From: Diphasiastrum complanatum
Lineage: Eukaryota; Streptophyta; Lycopodiopsida; Lycopodiales; Lycopodiaceae
Assembly (NCBI GenBank): GCA_029204225.1
Contig: CM055093.1
Span: 5,994,933 to 6,058,932, forward strand
Direction of reading: 5' to 3'
Length of the DNA stretch: 64,000 nt
The translations under genes and the position numbers were made by a program. Every line of letters starts with the position of its first letter. Position 1 is the stretch's first letter. Shown here piece after piece: positions 37,752 to 48,016 of the stretch. The notes beneath the pieces are model-generated. The model was not told the DNA's origin. It worked only from the letters and a program-made list of their open reading frames with translations, and ran no database searches.

Positions 37752-38106
37752 TTCCTCAAGAATAAATTGACTTTGGAGGACTCCCTTGGAAATAAAGATT
37801 TTAGAATGAATTCTACATAAGCAAAATTTTTACGAATAGCCTTAGTGCCATCAGCTGCCTTAATGACTTTGCAAACAAGAATTCGAATTTGCCACGACAT
37901 ATTCTTTCAACATTTGAGTAAGAAATTGAAGAGCGAGCCAGGAACTCCAACAAGTTCAAGTGTGTCTTCAAAACGTAAAGACCTGAGTTACAAAGCACTA
38001 GATATACAGTGCAAAAGTAATATTTGCACTCTAAACCATATTAAAGCTTAAAATACATCGTTAAAAAGCCGAAATGTTATGTGAAGTCTAATAACAGGGC
38101 ACCACA
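37752..38106 (-). repeat. 3' LTR of the non-autonomous element
   Basis: Closely matches 40532-40886, with scattered substitutions and a one-base length difference near 37780. Confidence 0.75.
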
Positions 38107-38701
38107 TGTCCCCCTCCTCAAGTGCGCAACGACCTCGCAAGCAGAATAATCATTGAGCAATATGAATCAACAAGGGTCTTCGACCATGATCATAGATACA
38201 TAAAAGCCAGTATGAAGCTTGAAACTGGAGATAGTAGCAGGTTTGCATTTGCCACAGTCTTCATAAAGTTTTGACCAAAATGTCGGCACGAAGACTATTG
38301 AATAGAATTGCAGACACTATATGCTACTTCGAAGAATAATGAAAAATCGGCATAATAGATGTAGACAACAGATCTACCGGTGAGTCGGCTGGTTCTTCCA
38401 AAAATCCAGCAGAGAAAACAAGGTATAGTACAACAGCATCTAATAAATAAATCTGCATTTGGCATCTTCCTTGAACATCGAAAAATCAGGATTTATCGGC
38501 CTCTTGGACAGCACCATAGGCTCAAAACAGATTTTTATTTGACTTGAAGATCCAATAGATAAACATTCCAAACCAAAGCAAGACAAAACAAAAACAAAAC
38601 GAGAACAAAATTTTGGAAAAGCATGGATCATAAATTGCTTACGAAAACCGAAATTTTTATTAACATAACAGAGGACCTTCAATTTGAACATAACAAAAAC
38701 T

Positions 38702-38912
38702 GAACAAATTTGACAAACTATAAATAAATTTAAAAAGCTACAAGAAATGAAAAACAAAAACTAAAAACCCTGAACAAATTTGACAAAACTATAAATAAAT
38801 TTAAAAAGCTACAAGAAATGAAAAACAAAAACTAAAAACCCTGAACAAATTTGACAAAACTATAAATAAATTTAAAAAGCTACAAGAAATGAAAAACTAA
38901 AACTAAAAACCA
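38702..38912. repeat. Three-copy 70/71-bp tandem repeat
   Basis: Units starting GAACAAATTTGACAAA begin at 38702, 38772 and 38843. The units are near identical and AT-rich, and lie inside the non-autonomous element. Confidence 0.93.
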
Positions 38913-40531
38913 GGTCCTGTGCTTCATGGTGGCTGAAAATACTGATATAATAGTATATAAACCAATTCTACCTCTTTCTTTCTTGAATTTTATGAATATC
39001 GGGATAATAGACCGCCTGCACTTGGAGAAATTGCCTTCATATTAGTTTGACACAGAGAATAAGACCTCCAAAAGTGAAATAAACAGCTTTCATGAAGGCT
39101 TCTCAAAATAGCAAATTGAAAACTTGCTTAAAATCTACATAGGACTACTTTTTCTTAAGAGGTAAATATAGATTTTTGTGAGTGTGCCTCTGTCACCACA
39201 TTTATTTCTTCGACAGTCCCGGATTCATTTTCTAAAATAAGAAGTAATCCTTCAAATACACAGAGAAGATGTATAGCAATGGCACATAGACTGGAATCAC
39301 ACCTCAAGCAACAAATTCGAGAAATAAGTTGAGAGCAGGGAACCAAGTATTTCTGGAAATTCTTCCCCCTTCTCAGATTCAGGATTAGAGCCTTCAGAAA
39401 CTGAATGTTCAACCATGAAGTCCAGTTTCTGGAGAACAGTATCTTGGCGAAACTAACCATCAACTCAGTATTAAGATCACAAACAGGGCTGAGAACAAGA
39501 TCTGTGCACTATAATCAGGTTTCAACTTAGACAATACATCATATTTAACAAGGCCAAACGGTTGCTCTGACAGTACTTACAATGAACTATCTTGTCCCTC
39601 AACAGCCAAGATAATCTTCTTACTCTAGAGTTCTGTAAAAGGAATTCTGATCCACTGTATAATTCGATTAATACCTGGTCAATGTTAATTACAAATCTAC
39701 AGAGTATAGAATCCATCATTCAACAGAACCACAATGACATTCACAGGATCATTCAAAATAGAAATAAAACATGGATGTTATGATTCATTCACAGGAAAAA
39801 GAAAGTACAATGGCATAAGCCACAAAGTCTTTCACCCTCTGCTCCTTTCTAAGAGCAGAGCAAATCTGCAAGACATGAATTTATAATGAAAAATGCAGAG
39901 GCTTGGCATGATATATGCCAAAAAGAAACTCGTGCACAGAGAAGAGCCTTATTAACTGCTACAGAGAAAGGAAACCAATGGTGGCCTGACATATGGAAAC
40001 GACTGTTCAAGGTCCAATAGAAAACTGCCAACAGGATCAACAGTAGAAAACCGGGTCAGACATCTGTCAAATGCTTTGTTGACAGCCGCTGGAGAGCAAG
40101 AAATCAGGCTTTGAAAACTTCATGGAAAAATGCTTGTAAACAACAGTAGATGGCCGCTGAATCTGCCATCTTTGGTGTGGTCGAATCAGTTCTAACTAAA
40201 TGCACAGTGGCAGCCGCTTAGAAACGCGTGAGACGGAGGTCCATTGCCATTTCATGCCCTAAAAATCAACTGCTCTGCGTGCCTGGAGGTGCGCTGGTGG
40301 AGAGGTCTGCTGCTGAAAACTGAGCTGAATCAGCCCTATCTGCCTGCGTGGAAATGAATGCATGGAAACTATATGTGGGAACAGCCACTTCCATAACTGT
40401 CGTGCCCTAGTTTCCTTTCGATGAGAGAGGAATGAGTCTTTTGGCCCTTTGCTGCGTTCTAAAACTCGAAGAGAGACAAAAGTCGAGTTCAAATGCCTTA
40501 AGTGGCCTTTAAAAATTCTCCAAATAACCAT

Positions 40532-40886
40532 TGCCTCAAGAATAAATTGACTTTGGAGGACTCTTTGGAAATAAAGATTTTAGAATGAATTCTACATAAG
40601 CAAAATCTTTTCAAATAGGCCTCAGTGCCATCAGCTGCCTGAATGACGTTGCAAACAAGACTTCGAATTTGCCACGACATATCCTTTCAAGATTTGAGTA
40701 AGAAATTGAAGTGCAAGCCAAGAACTCCAACAAGTTCAAGTGTGTCTTCAAAACGTAAAGACCTGAGTTACAAAGCACTAGATATACAGTGCAAAAGTAA
40801 TATTTGCACTCTGAACCACATTAAAGCTTAAAATACATCGTTAAAAAGCCGAAATGTTATGTGAAGTCTAATAACAGGGCACCACA
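40532..40886 (-). repeat. 5' LTR of the non-autonomous element
   Basis: Keeps TG at its start and CA at its end when read on the minus strand. The following minus-strand bases (ATGGTTATTTGG) are not a good methionine primer site. Confidence 0.75.
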
Positions 40887-41436
40887 GGACAGAAGCAACA
40901 AACAGCAAAGGAGAGGACAACAAGACGAGGCCAAGGGTGAACCAAGGGCTTCAAGCACTAGGATCCAATAACACACTAAAAAAAGTCTTCAAAAGAAGCC
41001 GAAAAAACTGAGCCCAGACACAACCATAAAAGACTCAACGCAACGACGCAAAGAGAATACATGTATAGAGAATAAAATACCAAAAAAGTACTATAGAGCA
41101 AAATTAAAACATGTATAGTTCCAAAACTAATGGCCGAATAAGGGCTTATATTTGTTTCAAGAAAATTTTAACCAACAAAAAGCAAACAATGAAAAATAAT
41201 CCAAATTTTACTACTACTACCAACCAAAAAAACCCTTATACATCATCTAGGGAAACCATACAAGATAGTGATGTAAATGTAGCACGAAGTGCATAACAAA
41301 CTGCATACTCTGTTAAGTAGAAAACAATAATATCTATCTAGCATTTACCTGAAATGCATAACATTAATCCATGTCTAGAAAAAAAAATTGCAAAACGTGT
41401 TAAAAACAACACTTAGTTGATCAATAGAAAATATCG

Positions 41437-41438
<2 letters not shown>

Positions 41439-41480
<42 letters not shown>
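41439..41480. repeat. (GT)n microsatellite
   Basis: About 21 uninterrupted GT units. Confidence 0.95.
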
Positions 41481-41483
<3 letters not shown>

Positions 41484-41828
41484 AAACCACCATTAGATGT
41501 TGAGCACACAAAAGATTTGGAAATCAAACTTATCTTTTTAAGTATCATTTTAAAATCAAATACGCGTGGATCGCACCTTAGAAGCACATAGGCATTTGGC
41601 CCCAATGCGCTGACAGCCCCACGTTTTTTTGCCGGATGAAAGCAGGAAATCGGTGCCCGTCTCGCCGGTACTCATGGGACAGCGATGCCAACGAGACAGA
41701 TTTTTCCCGGGCAACGTTGGGGCAAAGTGGCACCACATTTTGCACTGGGCCGAGCCAAAGGCCAAAGCCCAAGCTCATGCCAGCCCGTGCTCTACCCCCC
41801 CGGTGGGCGAGCAGGCAGGTGTGCGCGC

Positions 41829-41835
<7 letters not shown>

Positions 41836-41908
<73 letters not shown>
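41836..41908. repeat. Compound (GT)n(GA)n microsatellite
   Basis: About 32 bases of GT run directly into about 41 bases of GA, preceded by GTGCGCGCGCGTGTGC. The alternating purine-pyrimidine half could adopt left-handed DNA. Confidence 0.93.
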
Positions 41909-41911
<3 letters not shown>

Positions 41912-42301
41912 GATGTCATTGAGCACACATTAAAGATTTGGAAATGAAGCAAAATAATTTACGACTTAATTTGAAAACAAGGTATACTATTTCCCAATCG
42001 AAGGGCTAAAAGTTAATTGTTGGGTAGGGAAAGTAGTCTGACAAAGTAAACCATGAATGAATGAAAGTTAATCTTAGAATAAAGTTGGTCCACTGTAACA
42101 TCAACAAAAAACCTCAAAAGCAAAAATGGAGAGAAAATGGGGGTCAAAGACTTATATTGTCTTCAAAAGACCAATAAGAATACACTCATGAGTGATCAAC
42201 CTTGGCAATCATTATGAAGTTAAAGTGTGAGAGCCAAGGCTGCCAAAAAACTCCCAAATCAAGCCTTCTGCCTGTCCAAATAAGCTTTTTTCAACTTATC
42301 A

Positions 42302-45300
42302 TCACCAATAATCTCCACAGGAACAGAAGCCATCCTTAAAATGGTGGTTTCTGTTTGCATCCATCACACTGATGTCACGCCCAACAATTTTTGAGATGAT
42401 CTTTGTGGCATTGTGACAGTCACCGCAGACCCGAAGATTCTTTTTGATGCGAATAGGTGTCCCAAAAGGCGTGTTGATGAGCCCAAAAGCTATAGCCTGC
42501 TTCTCACTATGTCCACACAAAGCATTCTCCTTCTCCTCGTCCTCCACATCATCCAGCACAAAGCTTAAATTAGGTTTATACCCTGCCATCTTCATCAACC
42601 CCACCAATCTATCCAGTTCAGCCTGAATCTCCTTGCTTTGTGGATGAGTTGCATCACCTACAACAAAGGCATGCAGTTGGTTATCAACTTCGATCCAGCT
42701 GCACCCAGACATTTTTTTGACACCTGCCTCCTTCATTTCATTTCTGATCTTTGCTAACTCATCCTTCCTACCAGCAGCTGCATAGATGTTTGATAGCAGC
42801 ACATACGGTGCAGCATTTTTTGGTTCCAACTTCACGACACAATCAAAAGCACGTCTTCCTATCTCCGCGTGGCCATGGTTTCTAGCAGCACCAAGCAAAG
42901 TCATCCAAACCACATTATCAGGCTGAATTGGCATTTTGTTGATAAAGAGCTCAGCATCGTCCAAGCACCCTGCACGCCCTAGAAGATCAACCATACATGC
43001 ATAGTGTTCCCTGGTTGGTGTGACAACATGATTTTTACACATGGAATCAAAGACATGACGACCCTGATCTACTAGGCCGGAATGGGCACATGCAGAGAGA
43101 ACACCAACATATGTGACCTCGTCAGGTTTCGTGCCTTCCCTCTGCATTTGCTCAAACAGAGCAAGGGCCTCCTTGCCAAGCCCATTCTGTGCATATCCTG
43201 CAATCATCGCAGTCCATGAAACCACATTTCGTTCACTCATGTCGTCGAACAGCTCCCGGGCGTCCTCTGTGCAGCCACATTTTGCATACATGTCAACCAG
43301 GGTGTTGCGTACAACCACCTCCGACAGAAAGCCTCTTTTTATGATCTCGGAGTGGAGCTCTCTGCCCTGTTCCAGGGCTGCTAGGCTGGCACATGCTTTT
43401 AAGAGAAGAACGACCGTGACATTGTTTGACTGCATGCCTTCCTGTTTCATTTGCTCATACAGAGCAAGGGCCTCCTCGCCAAGCCCATTCTGTGCATATC
43501 CGGCAATCATCGCATTCCATGAAACCACATCTCGTTCACTCATGTTGTCAAACAGCTCCCGGGCGTCCTCTGTGCAGCCGCATTTTGCATACATGTCAAC
43601 CAGGGTGTTGCGTACAACCACCTCCGACAGAAAGCCTCTTTTTATGATGTCGGAGTGGAGCTGTCTGCCCTGTTCCAGGGCTCCTAGGCTGGCACATGCT
43701 TTTAGGAGAAGAACGAACGTGAAATTGTTTGGCTGCATGCCTTCCTGTTTCATTTGTTCATACAGAGCAAGGGCCTCCTTGCCAAGCCCATTCTGTGCAT
43801 ATCCCGCAATCATCGCAGTCCATGAAACCACATCTCGTTCACTCATGTTGTCGAACAGCTCACGGGCGTCCTCTGTGCACCCGCATTTTGCATACATGTT
43901 AACAAGGGTGCTTCCCACAATCACATCCGACTGAAAGCCTCTTTTTATGATGTCGGAGTGAAGCTGTCTGCCCTGTTCCAGGGCTGCTAGCCTGGCACAT
44001 GCTTTTAGGACAACAATGAACAGAACCTTGTCTGGTGCTAAGCCTGTCTCTTGCATTTGCTGAAATAAATTAATAGCCTCCTCAACTTCTCCGCTATCAG
44101 CATATGCTGAGATGATAGCAGTCCACGAATACACATCGTGTTGAGGCATGTTGCTGAATACTTTGTGTGCATGCAGCACACTACCGCATTTGGAGTACAT
44201 GCGAACAAGGGTGTTTGCTAAGACAATATTTGAATCAAGTACACTTTGGACTATAAGTGCATGCACTCGCTTGCCCTCCGCCAGGGCCTTCCTTCTGGAG
44301 CATCCATTCAAAAGGCAAACATAGGCGTGAATTGGAGGTTTAGAAGTTTGCTGGACCATAAGCTCCAACATATGTAGGGCCTCTTTCAAGCGTCCCTCCT
44401 CACAGAGTTTGCTCAGCTTATCTGCATTGCAAAAGGAGTCGGGCACCCTGCATGATTCATACAATGATGATGAAGAAATATGAACAAGTGTCAATTTTCA
44501 AGGACCAAGAAAAAGGAGGACATGTGGTAATCTCACACCCGCACACTTGAGATTAAAACCATACCGTGATCTCGATCTCAACCCATCACCAGATTGTATA
44601 TGACCCAATGTCATAGAAGCCATCTTTTCTTTTACCCAGGAGGGATTGAGCCAACTATCAACCCATAGGCTCTCAAGCAACCTCTTATGTTTAAAGTCTG
44701 GGTGCCTTGGACTTTTCTGCATAAATTATACAGATCACAGTCAAAGCTTCAACTTAAGGAAAACGACTACACAAACTACCCATAATATCATAGCAACAAT
44801 AAAATTCAAGTAAGAGGTGATTAGCCAAAGCAAATGCAGCCTGAAATGAGGCGCACTTTAGTCAATCTAGTGTCCCACCACTGCGATGGATCTAAAAAAA
44901 ACTCCTGCCAGAGCTGCTCCATTCTAACCAGTCTGTCTGCATGCCCTAAGGGTAAACCAGAATGCATCAGAAGCATGGTAAAGGATTGTCAATGTGCATT
45001 TAAGCATCTCTACAAATTCATCTCCCCCTCAGCCAGCCACGGAGTGCTGGCGAGCTAAAAAGAGTGTGAGAGAGATAATAAGCATACCCGAGCCCCGAGG
45101 TGTTGAAAAAGCGGATGGCTTCCGTTGTTGAAATTGTAGCATGAGAGGTAGCCTGGCAACCCAATGAGGATTGAACCGATTGTTGTTGATCCACAGTGCC
45201 TCCTTTCTGGTGACGTCCATCCGAGGACGACCTCTGGAAGGAGGAAGAAGAGCAGCAGTAGTACAAGTGAGCGAAGCAGAAGGAGATGAGAGAGCGTTTT

Positions 45301-45487
45301 CATTTGTGGGTCTGATGATGAGGCGAGGAGGGCAAAAAAGGAGTAGAGATCGATGAGGAGGAGGAGGAGGAGGAGAAGAACGATCGGCAGAGAGGAACAA
45401 GAAGAAGAGGCTGCCATGACGACCAAGGCCTCCTCCTCCTTCTCCTCCTCCTCCTCCTGTTAACGTTGTTCTTGTCGTCATTGCCAT
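42302..45487 (-). CDS. Organellar PPR-DYW RNA-editing factor with N-terminal PDF modules
   Basis: Four exons fit with matching splice phases: 45487-45088, 44936-44857, 44716-44565 and 44447-42302, giving about 925 codons from ATG 45487. Exon 1 encodes a Gly/Ser/Pro-rich N terminus that could target an organelle, then half a PDF-type motif (KEALWINNNRFNPHWV). Exons 2-3 encode a full one (LWQEFFLDPSQWWDTR, HPDFKHK, LWVDS, NPSWV) as in organellar single-stranded DNA-binding proteins. Residues ~218-770 are PLS-type PPR motifs. Residues 376-678 are three near-identical 101-residue S-P-L modules. An E region and the DYW domain follow from about 792, with HSE at 857, CGDCH at 885-889 and terminal GDYW. 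DYW proteins deaminate C to U in mitochondrial or plastid RNA. All zinc and catalytic residues are present. Exon 1 and the gene model are inferred; the exon-4 protein is certain. Confidence 0.93.
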
Positions 45488-47673
45488 GGCGTGCTATTGC
45501 TGTTGCTTGCTCATCTCCTTAAGCTCTCTCTCGCACATCAAATATTTGGGGATGCTCCGAGCTCTCCTCCCTTCCTTTCGTGAACGATCTCGCATCCCAT
45601 CCCATTAATCCTTTCACATCATCTCGTCTCGTCTCGTCCCTCTTAATGCTTTTAGTCCTATCCTCCTTTCCTTATCTCACTAATCATCTCATCCCATCCC
45701 ATTAATGCTTTTAGTCTTACCCTTCTTCCTTATCTCATTGATTTCTCATTTCACATCTAATATATATTTAGTTATTTATTTATTTATCTTGGTTTATTAA
45801 TTAATCTCTTGTCACCCACTTTAAAACGTTTTTCTTTTAAAAATGCTTAAAGATATTATTATATTTTTACAAATGTAATATTAATGGCAATGGCAAATAG
45901 CATAGGAAAAAGTGGACAACCCTGCAAAAATGGTCGGACAAATAATCGTTGAATAGGATCTTGGAAGAAGAGGAAGAATAGAGAGCACACACAAATCTGA
46001 AAAATGAGGGAGAAAAACCCAGGGCCTGGCAGCAACAGACAATGTAGGTCTACATAAGCCAAATGCCTCCTAACTATTTGTGGATTGAACATCGAACAAT
46101 TTCGACATGGATGGTTAACCCCGCATTGTGAACATTGGAGTTCGAATGTTGATGGATCCCACCGATGTGGACATTCGGCTCGTCGATGTTTTCCTCCCCA
46201 TCCAAAGCACCTTACTAAGTGCCATCGCCTCTAAGTTAATAGGCATACACCGGTAACAGATGCCCCTTAGGATCTTCCATAAAATAGATTGGTAGGCTAT
46301 TATGGTCCTCCATTGAGTAAAGCATTCACATAGTTCCTCTTGCTTAAGCAATACCAAACCCTTTAAAACCTTTATTCATAAGCCAACAAGGTAAAGTATA
46401 GCTGAGAAGTAAATACAGTACAATAAAGCACCATAAAGCAAGACTTATTTCAAGACATCCAGCTGGTACCTGCCACCATCCCACAACACAAAATCATGCG
46501 AGTTAGTGTGTGAGAAAGACAGGTGTCAATGCTGAATGTCAGTTGTTATCCAAGTACGAAATAAGAATTCCTACTTAACAACTTGGCTGAAATGAAAAAT
46601 GCATAGTCCAATCTTCCCATTCACTCATAAATTTTAGCGATAGGCTAAGCCATCATATTACCGTATCAGGGCGAAAGCCATGCTGATCAGTGTAACAGGC
46701 ATTAGACCATATCAATAATTACTTCCTTACTATAAATCAAATAACTGAAAGGACGCTTGCTAAACATGTGCAAATTGATTTCACGAAAAGATTTATAGGT
46801 TGAGCAGGGACACGAGTACAATGGTATTAGGGCAAATCCTGTAATTACAAAGAAAACCTCATAGAAAGGAATGGAAAGTATAACGTCAAAGCGTCATTGA
46901 TGTAGCTATCAAGCTATCACTTGTACAACAGTATATATGCTAGCATCTTCATTGAGTACTAATGAGCAATGTTGGTTTTCCAGCGCATTACTATGATGGA
47001 ACTATTCATGAAGTAATCAACATTGCTTATACTATCAACGTGCAGATGGTGCGGATTATCAACGTTGGACTGTCAGTGCATTTATATCATAAGAAATCAT
47101 CTACGGTTTGAAACAAAACGACACTTACTTATCAACGATTACCGCTGGTCAAAAATTTGTAAAAAAAAACATCAACTGATGAGCCATTATCAGTGATCAT
47201 CAGTGGCCATCATCCCTCTTTCAAGATCAATTATAATTTTTCTTAAAAAAAACCGTAGGAAGCAAAGTTCAGACAACAGAGTAAATAGAGTAAAGAGCAA
47301 GTGAATAGAGTAAAGAGCGCTGGTTGCTCGTGTATCAACATATGAATAATGATGAGTAAAAACATATACATACCTGAAAGGGCTTGTGTATGAAGCGCCA
47401 GTATGCATTGAGGATGGGTGTTGTCCAAACACTTTGCAAGAAAAGCTATGAAGAGGAGGAAGAGGAGAAGAGGTAAAACACCTCAAAGCAAAACAATGTT
47501 ATTTATAGCAAAAATAGTGCGTCCATCTGAAGCTTCATGGAAAGGACCTTTCATTGAAGAGGTTATCTTTTTTTTTTTTTAATTCCCTCTAAAAAGATCA
47601 CACCATTTAGGGGTATGTCACCTACTTAGACATTTTAAAGCAAGAGAGGGTGAAATCAGGTTAGCTACAACCC

Positions 47674-47675
<2 letters not shown>
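45488..47675. other. 5' flank of the right PPR gene
   Basis: Identical to 8089-10276 in reverse wherever compared. It should hold the promoter of the PPR gene. No TATA box or defined regulatory site is decisive. The 200 bases upstream of the start are pyrimidine-rich on the plus strand. Confidence 0.4.
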
Positions 47676-47751
<76 letters not shown>

Positions 47752-47756
47752 GAGAG
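47676..47756. repeat. (GA)n microsatellite (right arm)
   Basis: Counterpart of 8008-8088, exactly the same length with the interruption at the mirrored place. Confidence 0.95.
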
Positions 47757-47818
47757 AACCCACCAACTGACCCGCAGTTAGTGAATTGCCCGGGGACAGT
47801 TAGCTCCCTGAGGGAGAG

Positions 47819-48016
47819 CTAACTGCCCACCAAAAGGTTTATATTGTTAGATAATTCATACGACAATCCCAAATTTTTTTCTTGTTTAAGCAATTTGTCA
47901 ATGATAAGATAAAGTCTGCTTCTAATGAAACCATTCCTTTTAAATGCATCAATCAATGTCCATACTTCATTAATTAAAGTGAGTTGCTTATCACAACAAT
48001 ACATAGCAGCAATCAC
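47819..48016 (-). CDS. Small open frame of unknown nature (right arm)
   Basis: Counterpart of 7748-7945, 65 codons, one amino-acid difference (YELSNN). No family is recognised and a real protein is doubtful. Confidence 0.15.
   Translation of the reverse strand: MIAAMYCCDKQLTLINEVWTLIDAFKRNGFIRSRLYLIIDKLLKQEKNLGLSYELSNNINLLVGS

Larger units (their letters stand above)
37752..40886 (-). mobile_element. Non-autonomous LTR element with no recognised coding region
   Basis: Two direct repeats of about 355 bp (37752-38106 and 40532-40886) flank 2.4 kb. On the minus strand they start TGTGGTGCC and end CTTGAGGCA in one copy (the other copy has AA for the final CA). A purine tract GAGGAGGGGGACA lies directly before the minus-strand 3' LTR, at 38107-38119. 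This supports an LTR retrotransposon in minus orientation with 5' LTR 40532-40886. The interior holds no gag, protease, integrase or RT that I can see. No standard primer site or matching target duplication is visible. It is best described as LARD/TRIM-like, the size falling between those classes. Confidence 0.7.
40887..42301. other. 3' flank of the intact PPR gene
   Basis: No gene. A more GC-rich island at about 41560-41830 gives open frames on both strands but no known domain. Two similar ~40-base stretches (TTAGATG, GAGCACACA, AAGATTTGGAAAT) lie at about 41493-41525 and 41908-41945. Each directly follows a microsatellite, which suggests a local duplication of about 420 bp that has diverged. 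The 3' untranslated region of the PPR gene should lie just below 42302. Confidence 0.45.

Noticed and set aside
38702-38912. Possible CRISPR-like array
   Set aside because: Three contiguous AT-rich units without unique spacers in a plant-like context; it is a plain tandem repeat.
41578-41952. Open frames over the GC-rich block and compound microsatellite
   Set aside because: Large parts translate dinucleotide repeats, several frames are open at once, and no domain is seen.
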